64,000 nt of DNA, taken from NCBI RefSeq assembly GCF_003590835.1, contig NZ_QYUQ01000002.1, positions 1,798,001 through 1,862,000 on the forward strand. Reading direction: 5' to 3'. The stretch comes from Noviherbaspirillum sedimenti (lineage in GTDB: Bacteria > Pseudomonadota > Gammaproteobacteria > Burkholderiales > Burkholderiaceae_D). The stretch's first letter is position 1, and each line of letters opens with the position of its first letter. The translations under genes were made by a program, and so were the position numbers. The notes below the pieces were generated by a model. That model saw only the letters and a program-made list of their open reading frames with translations, ran no database searches and had not been told where the DNA came from. Shown in pieces: positions 1 through 9,646 of this stretch.

Positions 1-1
1 G

Positions 2-643
2 GCCACGCCTTCGCACCTGATCAACGCGGATGTCTATTCGGAACTGGTGCAGAACGGCTTTCGCCGCAGCGGCATTTTCACCTACCGGCCGCACTGCGAC
101 GGTTGCCAGGCTTGCACGCCGGTGCGCGTCGTGGCAAATGAATTCGCCGCCAGGCGCAGCCAGCAGCGCGCCTGGCAACGCCACGGCAATCTGACTGCCC
201 AGGTCACCAGCCTGACCTACATGCATGACCACTACGAACTGTACCTGCGCTACCAGTCGGTACGCCATGCCGGCGGCGGCATGGACCAGGACAGTCGCGA
301 CCAGTATGCGCAATTCCTGTTGCAGAGCAAGGTCAATACGCGCCTGGTGGAATTCCGCGAGCCGGACGGCACCCTGCGCATGGTCAGCATCATCGACGTG
401 CTCGATGACGGCCTGTCGTCGGTCTATACGTTCTACGATCCGGATGTGCAGGGCGCCAGTTTCGGCACCTACAACATCCTGTGGCAGATCGAACAGACCC
501 GAAAACTCGGCATGCACTACGTCTATCTCGGTTACTGGATCCGCGAAAGCCGGAAAATGGCTTACAAAATGAATTTCCAGCCGCTGCAGGCGCTGCGCCT
601 GGGCCGCTGGGAAGCACTGCAAGACCAGCCGGAACCAGACTAG
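2..643 (+). CDS. bpt: Bpt/Ate-type aminoacyl-tRNA--protein transferase, 5' end outside window
   Basis: This cytoplasmic enzyme transfers leucine (or arginine) from charged tRNA to N-terminal acidic residues of proteins, marking them for ClpSAP degradation in the N-degron pathway. The open frame runs in from the window edge (frame 2), so about 213 residues are present and roughly 30 N-terminal residues are missing compared with the usual 240-250. The cysteine-rich segment [16 protein letters not shown] and the C-terminal stretch [18 protein letters not shown] are typical of the family. The stop codon TAG at 641-643 is made of the TA target dinucleotide plus the first base of the adjacent IS630 element, so the coding sequence ends as it did before insertion. 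In related bacteria bpt is commonly followed directly by pyrD; here the IS separates them. Confidence 0.93.
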   Translation, partial: ATPSHLINADVYSELVQNGFRRSGIFTYRPHCDGCQACTPVRVVANEFAARRSQQRAWQRHGNLTAQVTSLTYMHDHYELYLRYQSVRHAGGGMDQDSRDQYAQFLLQSKVNTRLVEFREPDGTLRMVSIIDVLDDGLSSVYTFYDPDVQGASFGTYNILWQIEQTRKLGMHYVYLGYWIRESRKMAYKMNFQPLQALRLGRWEALQDQPEPD

Positions 644-1713
644 TGGACTGTAACAATTGATTCGGGAGTGATTCGCTTGCTTGGATCGAAGTACTTCCAC
701 TTCACTGGCTTTGGCTGGGTGTTGTAGTGACGGATGTAACGCATGAGTTTTCTCTTGAGATCCGTCAGCGATGTGAAAACGCCCCGCGCAATGACGTCGC
801 GTTCGATTTTTGCAAACCACAGTTCGACCTGATTCAGCCAGGATGAATACGTAGGAGTGAAATGCATATGCACCGTGGGATGCGCCTCCAGAAATGCCGC
901 GACGAGCTTGGTTTTGTGCGCGGAGAGATTGTCGGCGATGACGTGGATTTCTTTGCCCTTGGGTTGGTTGGCGACGATGTCTGTGAGGAAGGCCACGAAC
1001 TCAGCCGAGGTGTGCCGCGCAGCGGTCTTGCCCAGCACCTCGCCAGTCCTGGTGTTGAAGGCGGCATACAACGACAGCGTGCCGTGCCGGTAGTATTCGA
1101 ATCCATGGCGTTCGGCGCGTCCGGGCGACAGCGGCAGCACTGGGTCTTTCCGATCCAGCGCCTGGATCGCAGTTTTTTCGTCCACGCAAAACACGGCCGC
1201 GTGCTGGGGCGGATTCATGTAGAGGCCAATCACATCGGCGGCCTTGGTCTCAAAGTCGGGATCGTTGGAGGCGAGATAGCCTTCGAGGCGATGCGGCTTG
1301 ATGCCATGCTTGGCCCAAATGCGCGCGACCGCCATGTGCGAAATCCCCCCGCCCAGTTCGGCAGCCAGCTTGCGTGTCGACCAGTGCGTCGAACCATCGG
1401 CCGGTTTGTGTTTCGTGGTTCGGGCCAGGACGCGTGCCTCGATGCGGTCGGTGACCTTGTAGCGTTCCCGCCCGGCATGGCGCGAAAACAGTCCGGCAAG
1501 CCGGTCTGCGGAAAAACGCTTGCTCCAGAGATCAATGAAGCTGTCGCTGCAATCGAGCTTGGCGCGGATATCGGCCCAGGTATGGCCATCGGCCAGCAGC
1601 AAAATCAGCCGGGCGCGACGTGCAGTATCTGCCCGTCCATTCCTCGCACTGACCTGTTGTTGGAGCTCCATGCGTTCGCTTTTGGTGAGTATCATCATGC
1701 CCTCCATGAGCAT
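640..1713 (-). CDS. IS630-family DDE transposase
   Basis: The product (up to 357 residues) has an N-terminal helix-turn-helix region of the winged/resolvase-like type (about residues 10-130) and a C-terminal DDE integrase-fold domain. The probable catalytic acidic residues lie in [23 protein letters not shown] and [13 protein letters not shown], all in the expected order. The stop codon TAG (640-642 on the complement) uses the target TA plus a host base, so it overlaps the bpt stop in antiparallel. Several in-frame ATGs cluster near the start (1713, 1698, 1695); a GGAGGG lies just before the latter two, so the true start may be up to 6 codons further in. The gene looks intact. Confidence 0.92.
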   Translation of the reverse strand: MLMEGMMILTKSERMELQQQVSARNGRADTARRARLILLLADGHTWADIRAKLDCSDSFIDLWSKRFSADRLAGLFSRHAGRERYKVTDRIEARVLARTTKHKPADGSTHWSTRKLAAELGGGISHMAVARIWAKHGIKPHRLEGYLASNDPDFETKAADVIGLYMNPPQHAAVFCVDEKTAIQALDRKDPVLPLSPGRAERHGFEYYRHGTLSLYAAFNTRTGEVLGKTAARHTSAEFVAFLTDIVANQPKGKEIHVIADNLSAHKTKLVAAFLEAHPTVHMHFTPTYSSWLNQVELWFAKIERDVIARGVFTSLTDLKRKLMRYIRHYNTQPKPVKWKYFDPSKRITPESIVTVH

Positions 1714-1746
1714 GAGTATACTTCGCTTTTAAATGTTACAGTCCAC
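643..1746 (-). mobile_element. IS630-family insertion sequence, complete, 1,104 bp
   Basis: The ends are perfect 13-bp inverted repeats, GTGGACTGTAACA at 643-655 and its complement at 1734-1746. They are flanked by the dinucleotide TA at 641-642 and 1747-1748, the expected IS630/Tc1-like target duplication. One transposase gene fills the element on the minus strand. Removing the element restores GAC-TAG followed by the spacer to pyrD, so the empty site can be read directly. Intact ends and an open transposase frame suggest a recent insertion. Confidence 0.95.
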
Positions 1747-1841
1747 TAGTTAGTGCCGGCGGCACGGACGGCGCGTTAAAATAGCGGACTTTGCGTTCCG
1801 CCGCCAGGCGACGGGACCCCCACCTTTGCGCTGGATTGCCC

Positions 1842-2888
1842 GTGTCTGAAAAATTCCTGTATTCGCTTGCCCGCCCCTGCCTGTTCTCGCTCGATGCCGA
1901 AGCGGCCCACCACCTGACCCTGTCTTCGCTGAAGAAAGCCGACGCGCTCGGCCTGACCCGGCTGCTGCCACAGCCGCCGCGCGACGAGCGCCAGGTGATG
2001 GGCCTGACATTCGCCAATCCGGTTGGCCTTGCCGCCGGTCTCGACAAGGATGGCGCCTATATCGATGGGCTGGCCGCGCTCGGCTTCGGCTTCATCGAGA
2101 TCGGCACGGTCACGCCGCGCGCGCAACCGGGCAACCCGAAGCCGCGCATGTTCCGCCTGCCGCAGGCGAACGCCATCATCAACCGCATGGGATTCAACAA
2201 TGGCGGCGTCGATGCCTTCGTCGCCAACGTGCATGCCTCGCGCTTCTACCAGAACCGCGCTGGCATCATCGGCCTGAACATCGGCAAAAATGCCGACACG
2301 CCGATCGAACGTGCGGTGGACGACTACCTGCTGTGCCTGGAAAAAGTCTATCCTTACGCCAGCTATGTGACCGTCAACATCTCTTCGCCCAACACCAAGA
2401 ACCTGCGCCAGCTGCAGGGCGCATCGGAGCTGGATGCCCTGCTGTCGCAACTGAAGGCGGCGCAACTGCGCCTGGCCGACCGGCACAAGCGCTATGTGCC
2501 GGTGGCGCTGAAGATCGCCCCGGACATCGATGCCGAACAGGTCAAGGAAATCGCCGCAGCACTCCTGCGCCACAAGATCGACGGGGTGATCGCCACCAAC
2601 ACGACGATTACGCGCGATGCCGTGCAGGGGCTGCCGCACGCGCAGGAAGCCGGCGGCCTGTCGGGCGCGCCGGTATTCGAACTATCCAATGCCGTGATCC
2701 GCGGCCTGAAGGCGGAACTGGGCGAGGCGCTGCCGATCATCGGCGTGGGCGGCATCCTCGATGGCGCCGGGGCGCGCGCCAAGATCGCGGCCGGGGCATC
2801 GCTGGTGCAGCTGTATTCCGGCCTGATTTACCAGGGACCTACGCTGGTGCGGGAATGCGCAGCGGCGCTGCGCCGCGCGGCGCGCTAG
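1842..2888 (+). CDS. pyrD: Dihydroorotate dehydrogenase (quinone), class 2
   Basis: PyrD oxidises dihydroorotate to orotate with FMN and passes electrons to quinone, the fourth step of pyrimidine synthesis, at the inner face of the cytoplasmic membrane. The 348-residue product has the class 2 N-terminal helix, the FMN-binding barrel ([13 protein letters not shown]), the catalytic-serine region ([15 protein letters not shown]) and the [15 protein letters not shown] phosphate-binding region. I chose the GTG at 1842 because the product then begins [18 protein letters not shown], matching the usual family start; an upstream in-frame start at 1791 would add an arginine-rich tail of no known use. 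The IS630 element ends 95 bp upstream and may have altered its promoter supply. Confidence 0.95.
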   Translation: MSEKFLYSLARPCLFSLDAEAAHHLTLSSLKKADALGLTRLLPQPPRDERQVMGLTFANPVGLAAGLDKDGAYIDGLAALGFGFIEIGTVTPRAQPGNPKPRMFRLPQANAIINRMGFNNGGVDAFVANVHASRFYQNRAGIIGLNIGKNADTPIERAVDDYLLCLEKVYPYASYVTVNISSPNTKNLRQLQGASELDALLSQLKAAQLRLADRHKRYVPVALKIAPDIDAEQVKEIAAALLRHKIDGVIATNTTITRDAVQGLPHAQEAGGLSGAPVFELSNAVIRGLKAELGEALPIIGVGGILDGAGARAKIAAGASLVQLYSGLIYQGPTLVRECAAALRRAAR

Positions 2889-2922
2889 AACAGGAAGCCG
2901 GCGCAGCCAGTACCGGCCACCG

Positions 2923-3852
2923 TTATTCGCCGCCGCCCTGCAGCGCAGTCTTGATTTCTTCGTGCGTCAGTTGCGGCGCGAACTGCTGAATGAAGTCGTA
3001 TGTGTAGGAACGCAGATAAGCGCCACGGCGTACCGCCAGGCGGGTGACGTTGACGGCGAACAGATGGTCGACTCCGATATGGCGTAAGCCGTTATGAAAC
3101 CCCTGTTCGACCGCCATCGATGCGACGATGCCGACGCCGAGGCCGAGCGCAACGTACTGCTGGATCACGTCGGAATCCATCGCGGTCAGCACGATGTCCG
3201 GTGCAATTTCCGCCTGACGAAATGCCTGGTCGATATGGCCGCGGCCGGTGAAGCCGACATCATAGGTGATCAGCGGCCAGGCGGCCAGCGCCTGCAGGGT
3301 AATGCCTGTCTCCGACAAGAGCGGATGCCCCTCCGGCACGACCACCACGTGATTCCAGCGATAGCATGGGAAGGACACCAGCTCCTCGAACTGGCTCAGG
3401 CCCTCGGTGGCGATGCCGACATCCGCCTTGCCCGAAATGACCCACTGCGCGATGTGTTCGGGCGAACTCTGCTGCAGGGCGATGCGCACGTCCGGAAACG
3501 CCGCGCGGAAGGTCTGCACCACCTTTGGCAGTGCATAGCGCGCCTGCGTATGGGTCGCGGCGACGGTCAGCGTACCGCTGGTCTTGCCGGAATATTCCAG
3601 GCCTGCCTGCTGCAGATTTTCCGCTTCCAGCAACAAGCGCTCGATGATGTGCAGGATGCCCTTGCCGGGCTCGGTCAGACCGGTCAGGCGCTTGCCATTG
3701 CGCTCGAAAATGTCAACGCCCAGCTCCTCTTCCAGTTCACGGATCTGGCGGCTGACCCCGGGCTGCGAGGTGAACAGGACATTGGCCACCTCGGTCAGGT
3801 TATAGCCGCGCCGCGCCGCTTCGCGTACTGAACGCAATTGCTGGAAATTCAT
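2923..3852 (-). CDS. cysB: CysB/Cbl-type LysR regulator of sulfur assimilation
   Basis: A LysR-family transcription factor of 309 residues: winged helix-turn-helix at about residues 1-60 ([20 protein letters not shown]) and an inducer-binding domain containing the CysB-type [10 protein letters not shown] segment around residue 100. In CysB proteins this domain senses N-acetylserine/O-acetylserine and sulfate or thiosulfate. The gene is last in the cysT-cysW-cysA-cysB set and its ATG overlaps the cysA stop by 4 bp (ATGA, 3849-3852), implying co-transcription and coupling. It is the obvious candidate to bind the repeated AACGAAT box seen upstream of sulfur genes in this window. Cbl or SsuR, which are paralogues, cannot be excluded by sequence reading alone. 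Confidence 0.9.
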   Translation of the reverse strand: MNFQQLRSVREAARRGYNLTEVANVLFTSQPGVSRQIRELEEELGVDIFERNGKRLTGLTEPGKGILHIIERLLLEAENLQQAGLEYSGKTSGTLTVAATHTQARYALPKVVQTFRAAFPDVRIALQQSSPEHIAQWVISGKADVGIATEGLSQFEELVSFPCYRWNHVVVVPEGHPLLSETGITLQALAAWPLITYDVGFTGRGHIDQAFRQAEIAPDIVLTAMDSDVIQQYVALGLGVGIVASMAVEQGFHNGLRHIGVDHLFAVNVTRLAVRRGAYLRSYTYDFIQQFAPQLTHEEIKTALQGGGE

Positions 3853-4931
3853 GCCTGCCCCTGACTGACCGACTGGTCCACGAAGATCCGCAGGCGCTTC
3901 GGCCGCACCAGCAAGGCATCGCCCTCCTGCAATTGCAAGCGTGCGTAACGGTCGCTGGAAATCACCGCCTCGATCAATTCGCGGTTGTCAGTGCGCTCCA
4001 GTTCCAGCTGCGCCAGCGGCCCGATCGCATGGGCGCGCTTCAAGCGCACCGCGATACCATCGGCGCCATCGGACTGACGTTCGATTTCGAGCTCGTGCGG
4101 GCGCACATAGCCGACGCCCTGGGCATCGCGCACGGCCGTATGGTCGGGCGCATCGAAGACGACCCCGCCGGAGTCCAGCAAGCCTTCATGCAGACGACCC
4201 TGGAACAGGTTGACGTTGCCCAGGAAGCCATAGACGAAAGGTGACGCCGGGTGGTTGTACACTTCGGCGGGCGCGCCGATCTGCTCTACCCTGCCCTTGT
4301 TCATCAACACCACCTGGTCAGCCACTTCCAGCGCCTCTTCCTGGTCATGCGTGACAAAGATGCTGGTGACATGCAATTCGTCATGCAGGCGCCGCAACCA
4401 GCGGCGCAATTCCTTGCGTACCTTGGCGTCCAGTGCACCGAACGGCTCGTCCAGCAGCAGCACGCGCGGCTCGACCGCCAGCGCGCGCGCCAGGGCGATG
4501 CGCTGGCGCTGGCCGCCCGAGAGTTGCGGCGGGTAACGGTCGGCCAGCCAGTCGAGCTGCACCAGGTCCAGCAAGCGATGCACCTTGTCGCGGATTTCGT
4601 TTTCCGACGGGCGCACATTGCGCGGTTTGACGCGCAAGCCAAAGGCGATGTTCTCGAAGACGGTCATGTGCTTGAACAGGGCGTAGTGCTGGAACACGAA
4701 GCCGACCTGGCGTTCGCGCACGTGGCGTGCCGAGGCATCCTCGCCATCCAGGATCACCTGGCCGCCGTCGGGCTGCTCCAGCCCGGCGATGATGCGCAAC
4801 AGCGTGGTCTTGCCGCAGCCGGAAGGTCCCAGCAACGCAGTCAGCTCACCGGTGGGGAAATTCAGCGACACATTGTCGAGCGCGACAAAATTGCCGAAAC
4901 GCTTGTTGATATTTCTGACTTCAATTGCCAT
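3849..4931 (-). CDS. cysA: Sulfate/thiosulfate ABC transporter ATPase
   Basis: The 360-residue ATP-binding subunit powers sulfate/thiosulfate import with CysT and CysW. Visible motifs are Walker [10 protein letters not shown] (about residue 35), the signature [15 protein letters not shown], Walker [13 protein letters not shown] and the switch histidine in [10 protein letters not shown]-terminal TOBE-like extension from about residue 240 ([19 protein letters not shown]) is typical of CysA. The N-terminal [19 protein letters not shown] is family-standard, fixing the start. It lies 77 bp downstream of cysW and overlaps cysB by 4 bp. Confidence 0.96.
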   Translation of the reverse strand: MAIEVRNINKRFGNFVALDNVSLNFPTGELTALLGPSGCGKTTLLRIIAGLEQPDGGQVILDGEDASARHVRERQVGFVFQHYALFKHMTVFENIAFGLRVKPRNVRPSENEIRDKVHRLLDLVQLDWLADRYPPQLSGGQRQRIALARALAVEPRVLLLDEPFGALDAKVRKELRRWLRRLHDELHVTSIFVTHDQEEALEVADQVVLMNKGRVEQIGAPAEVYNHPASPFVYGFLGNVNLFQGRLHEGLLDSGGVVFDAPDHTAVRDAQGVGYVRPHELEIERQSDGADGIAVRLKRAHAIGPLAQLELERTDNRELIEAVISSDRYARLQLQEGDALLVRPKRLRIFVDQSVSQGQA

Positions 4932-5008
4932 GATGTGTACTCACTATGTAAGTTTGCGTGTACTTCGGGCCGCCATGCGCCGCCCGCGCTCAATGTTCTT
5001 AAGGTTCC

Positions 5009-5905
5009 TCAATGTTCCTGTAATGGCCGGCTGGTTTCATCACGCAGCCGCCATTCGATAAAGCTCTTCAGCGCCAGCGTCACCAGGGCCAGGAAGGCCA
5101 GCAACGACGCCACCGCGAATGCCGCCGAGAACGCATATTCGTTGTAGAGGATTTCGACCTGCAGCGGAATGGTGTTGGTCTCGCCGCGGATATGCCCGGA
5201 CACCACTGAAACCGCACCGAATTCGCCCATGGCACGGGCGTTACACAGGATCACGCCATACAGCAAACCCCATTTGATGTTGGGCAGCGTCACATGCCAG
5301 AAAGTCTTCCAGCCGGAAGCGCCCAGTACCAGCGCCGCTTCTTCCTCTTCCGTGCCCTGCGCCTGCATCAATGGAATGAGTTCGCGCGCCACGAACGGAA
5401 AGGTGACGAAAATGGTCGCCAGGATGATGCCGGGCACGGCGAAGATGATCTTGATGTCGTGCTCCATCAACCACGGCCCGAGCCAGCCCTGGGCGCCGAA
5501 CATCAGCACGTAGATCAGGCCGGAAATCACCGGCGACACCGAGAACGGCAAGTCGATCAGGGTCAGCAGGATGTTCTTGCCGCGAAATTCGAACTTGGCG
5601 ATGGTCCAGGCGGCCGCCACGCCGAACACCAGGTTCAGCGGCACGGCGATGGCAGCCGTTATCAGGGTCAGCTTGATCGCCGCCCAGGCATCGGGCTCGG
5701 TGATCGCCGCGACATACGCATCCCAGCCTTTTTTGAAGGCTTCGGCGAAGACGGCCAGCAGCGGCACGAACAGGAATAGCGTGAGAAAGGCCAGCGCGAT
5801 GCCGATCAGCAAGGCGCGCACCCAGAACGATTCCTGCGTCGCTGCCGGCACATAGGCGGCGGCGCGACCCTGGCTGGCGATGGGGAGAGTTGCAGCAGCG
5901 GACAT
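5009..5905 (-). CDS. cysW: Sulfate/thiosulfate ABC transporter permease CysW
   Basis: One of the two inner-membrane permease subunits of the CysTWA importer, 298 residues with about six hydrophobic segments (the first [19 protein letters not shown]). The cytoplasmic EAA loop that contacts CysA is visible as [23 protein letters not shown] with the family's conserved A-G spacing. The hydrophilic N-terminal 30 residues are slightly longer than in E. coli. It follows cysT by 8 bp, so the two permeases are surely co-transcribed. Confidence 0.95.
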   Translation of the reverse strand: MSAAATLPIASQGRAAAYVPAATQESFWVRALLIGIALAFLTLFLFVPLLAVFAEAFKKGWDAYVAAITEPDAWAAIKLTLITAAIAVPLNLVFGVAAAWTIAKFEFRGKNILLTLIDLPFSVSPVISGLIYVLMFGAQGWLGPWLMEHDIKIIFAVPGIILATIFVTFPFVARELIPLMQAQGTEEEEAALVLGASGWKTFWHVTLPNIKWGLLYGVILCNARAMGEFGAVSVVSGHIRGETNTIPLQVEILYNEYAFSAAFAVASLLAFLALVTLALKSFIEWRLRDETSRPLQEH

Positions 5906-5913
5906 GGCTATCC

Positions 5914-6774
5914 TTATTCCTTGGTCGACTGGCCGCGCTTGCGGGCCCAGGCTTGCAATAAATTAATCGTCAACAGCAGCGCAAACGACACCAGCAGCAT
6001 CACCACGGCAATGGCGGTAGCGCCGGCATAGTCGTATTGTTCGAGCTTGGTGATGATGAACAGCGGCGTGATTTCCGACACCATCGGCATGTTGCCGGCG
6101 ATGAAAATGACCGAGCCGTATTCACCGGTGGCACGGGCAAACGCCAGCGCAAAACCGGTCAGCAAGGCCGGCATGATGCCGGGGAAAACCACCTTGAGGA
6201 AAGTCTGCCAGCGGCTCGCACCAAGGCTGGCAGCGGCTTCCTCCAGTTCGCGCTCGGCCTCTTCCAGCACCGGTTGCACGGTCCGTACCACGAAGGGCAA
6301 GCCGATGAAGGTCAGCGCGATGTAGACGCCCAGCGGCGTGAAGGCGACCTTGATGCCGAGCGGCTCCAGATATTGTCCGATCCAGCCGTTCGGCGCATAC
6401 AGGGCGGTCAGGGCGATACCGGCGACGGCGGTCGGCAATGCGAATGGCAGGTCCACCAGCGCATCGATGATTTTCTTGCCGGGGAAGCGGTAGCGCACCA
6501 GCACCCAGGCGACGATGCCGCCAAACACCACGTTCAGCGCTGCCGCCAGCAAGGAGCCGCCGAAGGTCAGGCGGTAGGAGGCCATCACGCGCTCGGACGA
6601 CACCGCAGCCCAGAATGCCTCCCAGGTCAGGGTAAAGGTTTTCAGAAAGACGGCGGACAGGGGGACCAGGACGATCAAGCCCAGATAAAACAGCGTGAAG
6701 CCAAGGGCGAGATTAAAACCCGGCATCACCCGTGGAGTGATCCTTGTATTACGAGAAATATTTGCTTCCGGCAT
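5914..6774 (-). CDS. cysT: Sulfate/thiosulfate ABC transporter permease CysT (CysU)
   Basis: First gene of the operon, a 286-residue permease with six predicted membrane segments and the EAA loop [23 protein letters not shown]. It pairs with CysW to form the sulfate channel. The periplasmic sulfate-binding protein is not in this operon; sbp lies at 14239-15246 in the same block. A box shared with other sulfur genes ends about 66 bp upstream of the start codon (6840-6857), consistent with CysB control of the whole cysTWA-cysB unit. Confidence 0.95.
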   Translation of the reverse strand: MPEANISRNTRITPRVMPGFNLALGFTLFYLGLIVLVPLSAVFLKTFTLTWEAFWAAVSSERVMASYRLTFGGSLLAAALNVVFGGIVAWVLVRYRFPGKKIIDALVDLPFALPTAVAGIALTALYAPNGWIGQYLEPLGIKVAFTPLGVYIALTFIGLPFVVRTVQPVLEEAERELEEAAASLGASRWQTFLKVVFPGIMPALLTGFALAFARATGEYGSVIFIAGNMPMVSEITPLFIITKLEQYDYAGATAIAVVMLLVSFALLLTINLLQAWARKRGQSTKE

Positions 6775-6839
6775 AAACGTCCTCTTATTACATTTACGAC
6801 TAACAGGACGCTATATTTGCATTTGGTCGTTATAAATAG

Positions 6840-6857
6840 AACGAATATTTCCGCATG
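6840..6857 (-). promoter_or_regulatory. Putative CysB-type box upstream of cysT
   Basis: The plus strand reads AACGAATATTTCCGCATG, 66 bp before the cysT start. The same box occurs before sbp, the second ssuA-like gene, the rhodanese gene and the SfnB-like gene. It lies within two TATA(A)-AGAAC-type repeats (about 6830-6870). Binding by CysB is inference. Confidence 0.6.
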
Positions 6858-6907
6858 TTTATAGAACAAAAACGTATATACAAAATTGGAATGGGAAATT
6901 AAAAAGC

Positions 6908-6940
6908 AAAAAAAAAACGGACGCCGAAGCGCCCGTTTTG
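6908..6940 (-). terminator. Rho-independent terminator of the porin gene
   Basis: Read on the minus strand, a 7-bp stem (CGGGCGC/GCGUCCG with one G-U pair) closes a UUCG tetraloop and is followed by a run of more than eight U. It lies 44-76 bp after the porin stop. Confidence 0.9.
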
Positions 6941-6983
6941 TTCTCGCGAGTCTGAAAACAACCGGATAACCGGTCGCGTCGAC

Positions 6984-8132
6984 TTAGAAGGTGTGCTTGA
7001 CTGCCACTGCGAAGATCGAAGCCGATTCGCCGCCCAGCAAGACCGAACCATTGCGCGTATCGCCAGAATCAACCGGCTGGTAGGTAGCATTGGAATCGTT
7101 ATCCAGCTTGCCGTAGAACACGCCTACGTTGGTGCGCTTGGACAGAGCATAGTCGTAGCCGAGGGTCCACATCTTGGCGCCGGAGTTGATTTGACCCTTG
7201 ATGTCGCCTGCCTTGGTGAAGCTAGCCAAAATGGTGTTTGCACCGAACTGGTAGCTGACCGGGATTTGCCAAGCGTTACGCTCGCGGTCTACAGCACCTG
7301 CTTCGATCGTTGCACGATCAAACTGGGCGCCGACCTTGAGGCCGAACGGGAAGGCATACGAACCCGACAGACGAACTTGCTTTTCGTCGCCAACGGCAGG
7401 CTTGCCTTCGAGTTGCTGATCGTAGTAAGCCAGGTTCAGGAAAATCGGGCCATTGCTGTAGTTACCTGCCAGGAAGTACTGCTGGCCTTTGCTATAGTCG
7501 CCGTTATTGAAAGGAGCTGCGCCAGCTTGCGTACCTTCGTTGCCATCCGGATTGGTCGAGAAGCCGACGGTTGCCTTGAAGCCGCTAAAATTCGGCGAGA
7601 CGTACTGGATCGAGTTGTTGACGCGACCGGTGCTCATACCGCTAGCGCGGGCGCCATTAGTCGTATCCACAAAATTCAGGATGTTTTTGCTGCCAAGAAA
7701 GCCCGAGGGAATTGCCTGGCCGCCCTTGATGCCGTATTGCACGGCGTTGCCTTGGTCTTCCATGAAGGTGTGCTTACCAACAGTCACCTGACCAAAGTTG
7801 CCCGACAGGCCGAGGTAAGTATTGCCATTGGCCAGACCGTTGCCGCCGGCGTTTTGGCCGGTGCCAACGTCCGTGTTGAAACGATTTTCGACATAGAACA
7901 GGGCTTTCAGGCCGCCGCCCAGATCTTCGGTGCCGCTCAGCCAGAAACGCGAAGTTTCATCATCATCAACGCGCAGTTCGTTCTTGGCAACACGGCCAGC
8001 AGTGGTTACATCGCCAACTTTGTAGCTCTTGATGTCAGCCTGGACACGGCCGCCGATCTGAACATTGGTTTGCGCTTGTGCGGCAGTTGCGAATGCACCC
8101 AGAACAGCCAGTGCAATGAGGGACTTCTTCAT
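6984..8132 (-). CDS. Outer-membrane porin, Gram-negative (Neisseria/Burkholderia) type
   Basis: A 382-residue general porin that forms a trimeric 16-strand beta-barrel in the outer membrane. The signal peptide MKKSLIALAVLGAFATAAQA is cleaved before QTNVQIGGRV, and the chain ends in phenylalanine (AVKHTF), the BAM recognition signature. Regular alternation of aromatic and polar residues (WTLGYDYALSKRTNVGVFYG) supports the barrel. A GGGAG ribosome site precedes the ATG. It sits between the sulfate operon and the sulfonate cluster; a specific role in sulfate or sulfonate entry is possible but not shown. It carries its own terminator, so it is a separate unit. Confidence 0.93.
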   Translation of the reverse strand: MKKSLIALAVLGAFATAAQAQTNVQIGGRVQADIKSYKVGDVTTAGRVAKNELRVDDDETSRFWLSGTEDLGGGLKALFYVENRFNTDVGTGQNAGGNGLANGNTYLGLSGNFGQVTVGKHTFMEDQGNAVQYGIKGGQAIPSGFLGSKNILNFVDTTNGARASGMSTGRVNNSIQYVSPNFSGFKATVGFSTNPDGNEGTQAGAAPFNNGDYSKGQQYFLAGNYSNGPIFLNLAYYDQQLEGKPAVGDEKQVRLSGSYAFPFGLKVGAQFDRATIEAGAVDRERNAWQIPVSYQFGANTILASFTKAGDIKGQINSGAKMWTLGYDYALSKRTNVGVFYGKLDNDSNATYQPVDSGDTRNGSVLLGGESASIFAVAVKHTF

Positions 8133-8529
8133 TCAATTTCTCCCAGAGTTGTAAAGCAAAATAAACTGTTTTAACAATCTTTCCTTCAATGCATTTGAAC
8201 TCGACAACAGCGATCAAAAGCTATCCGAAGCTGTTGCAACGCTCATATCGTCGCTTCGTTGGAAAAACCGCATTAATTACTCGCTTATTAGCGATGCCAG
8301 AATGGTACGCAAGGTAAATGACAGGATTATTACAAGCAATATTGGTCTGCAGAAATACAACAGTCGGGTCATCTATGCGGGAATTTTCCGCAAGATATGA
8401 ACAAATTGAAATGAGATTCAAAGAAAATCTTGTCAATCCGACTGCTGAAATTATCAAAGATCAAAATTCTTGAAAAATTTGTCTCATTTTTGTCACGCGC
8501 ATTTAACATTGTATCAAATGACATTGCCT
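8133..8529. other. Intergenic region between porin and EAL-like gene
   Basis: About 400 bp of AT-rich sequence. The part next to the porin start carries its ribosome site and presumably its promoter on the minus strand. Short frames here (for example 8221-8457 on the minus strand) lack ribosome sites and recognisable content. I see no RNA gene, repeat or clear terminator. Confidence 0.6.
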
Positions 8530-9345
8530 TTATTTAATGCTGATAGGCAATGCCAAAACAGGCGCAGGCATATCAAGCCCATATCCCTGCACAAAAATCG
8601 CCCGGTCGCTGCCCACCGACAGCTCCTGCAAAACTGCCAGCACCGCAGGGCTTTCCACGCGCTTGAATACGACTTGCATGCCACCTTCATGCGCACTTTC
8701 GAGCAAGCGCCTGACGGTGTTCAGGTTGCCGATCTCGCGTGCATCCACCTTGATCACAGCCGGCCGCACACGTTGCAGCAATTGCAAGGCTTCCGCCGCA
8801 TGGGCAGTATTGATGGCAATACGAAAACCGTTCAGCCGGTAGTTGTCCGCCACATAATTCAACAGCCAGCCCTGGTTCTCTGTAATCGGCGGCAATTGCA
8901 GCACGATATGCTCGGCCGGCAAGCCAAGGCCCGTCAGGATGCGCCGGAACGCCATGCCATGATTGCCGCTGACCGCGGTCAGGAGACGGTCATGCACGCT
9001 CAGGAACAGGTCCCTTCCCTCGGCTGCGGCCTGGCGATAAAAATTGATCGCATGCAGCATGCGGCAGAGCCGGTCCAACTCGACTGACTCGTCATCATTG
9101 GCTGCATGGTCGAGCAACTTCCAGATCGACAGGCCGTCCCCGTGCTCCGAGCAACTGCGGGCGAACGCTTCGAAGCCGCTCACCCGGTCGGCGCCGAGTT
9201 CACGGATCGGCTGGAAGGCGCTGGTCAGGGTACAGTTGAAATAGCGTCCCTGCGCATGCCCATCGGCATCGACCCAGACCCTGGTCGCTGCCCCGGTCGT
9301 ATGGCGCAGGCGGCCCAGGTAGTCTTGCAGTACGGGGAATGACAT
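8530..9345 (-). CDS. Degenerate EAL-domain protein
   Basis: This 271-residue product looks like an EAL (c-di-GMP phosphodiesterase) fold that has lost its catalytic residues. The segment TSAFQPIRELGADRVSGFEAFAR corresponds to the family's FQPI...G.E.L.R region, but the EAL triplet is replaced by EAF. The motifs that hold metal further on are also not recognisable (HDRLLTA in place of a conserved N-x-S region; KVDAREIGN for K-D.F). It probably acts as a binding or protein-interaction module. The ATG at 9345 is preferred over one 4 codons upstream because GGAGGG precedes it by 3-6 bases. It lies 27 bp downstream of the Mop/TOBE gene, so it may be the last gene of the ssu unit. Confidence 0.7.
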   Translation of the reverse strand: MSFPVLQDYLGRLRHTTGAATRVWVDADGHAQGRYFNCTLTSAFQPIRELGADRVSGFEAFARSCSEHGDGLSIWKLLDHAANDDESVELDRLCRMLHAINFYRQAAAEGRDLFLSVHDRLLTAVSGNHGMAFRRILTGLGLPAEHIVLQLPPITENQGWLLNYVADNYRLNGFRIAINTAHAAEALQLLQRVRPAVIKVDAREIGNLNTVRRLLESAHEGGMQVVFKRVESPAVLAVLQELSVGSDRAIFVQGYGLDMPAPVLALPISIK

Positions 9346-9372
9346 GGCGCCCTCCATTGCGGAAACAAACGG

Positions 9373-9588
9373 TCAGAGTTTGGCGATCGACACCTCGGTC
9401 GCCTTGACCAGCGCCACCACTTCGGAACCGACCACCAGGCCCAGGTCCTTGACGGAACGGGTCGTGATGACGGAAGTGACGATACCGGCCGGTGTCTCGA
9501 CATCCACTTCGGACACGACCGGGCCGTCGATGATGGTTTTGACCTTGCCGCGGAACTGGTTGCGGACGTTGATTGCTTGAATGCTCAT
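9373..9588 (-). CDS. Single-domain Mop/TOBE molybdate-binding-type protein
   Basis: A 71-residue protein consisting of one TOBE/Mop domain (NQFRGKVKTIIDGPVVSEVD...VTSVITTRSVKDLGL...VVALVKATEVSIAKL). Molbindins of this size bind oxyanions such as molybdate as hexamers; similar small proteins are often found next to sulfonate transport genes, where a sulfate/oxyanion-sensing or buffering role has been guessed. It lies 58 bp downstream of ssuB with a TCTC-rich spacer that on the coding strand reads CAGGAGAGAACATG, a good ribosome site. Ligand is unknown. Confidence 0.88.
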   Translation of the reverse strand: MSIQAINVRNQFRGKVKTIIDGPVVSEVDVETPAGIVTSVITTRSVKDLGLVVGSEVVALVKATEVSIAKL

Positions 9589-9646
9589 GTTCTCTCCTGA
9601 GAGCGTTGGTTAAAAATTGTGCAACTGAAAATGGTAAGTCGCCGGC

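Noticed and set aside
862..1749. 295-codon frame on the plus strand inside the IS element
   Set aside because: Antisense shadow of the transposase, no ribosome site and no domain.
8221..8457. 78-codon minus-strand frame upstream of the porin
   Set aside because: No ribosome site and no recognisable content; treated as non-coding.
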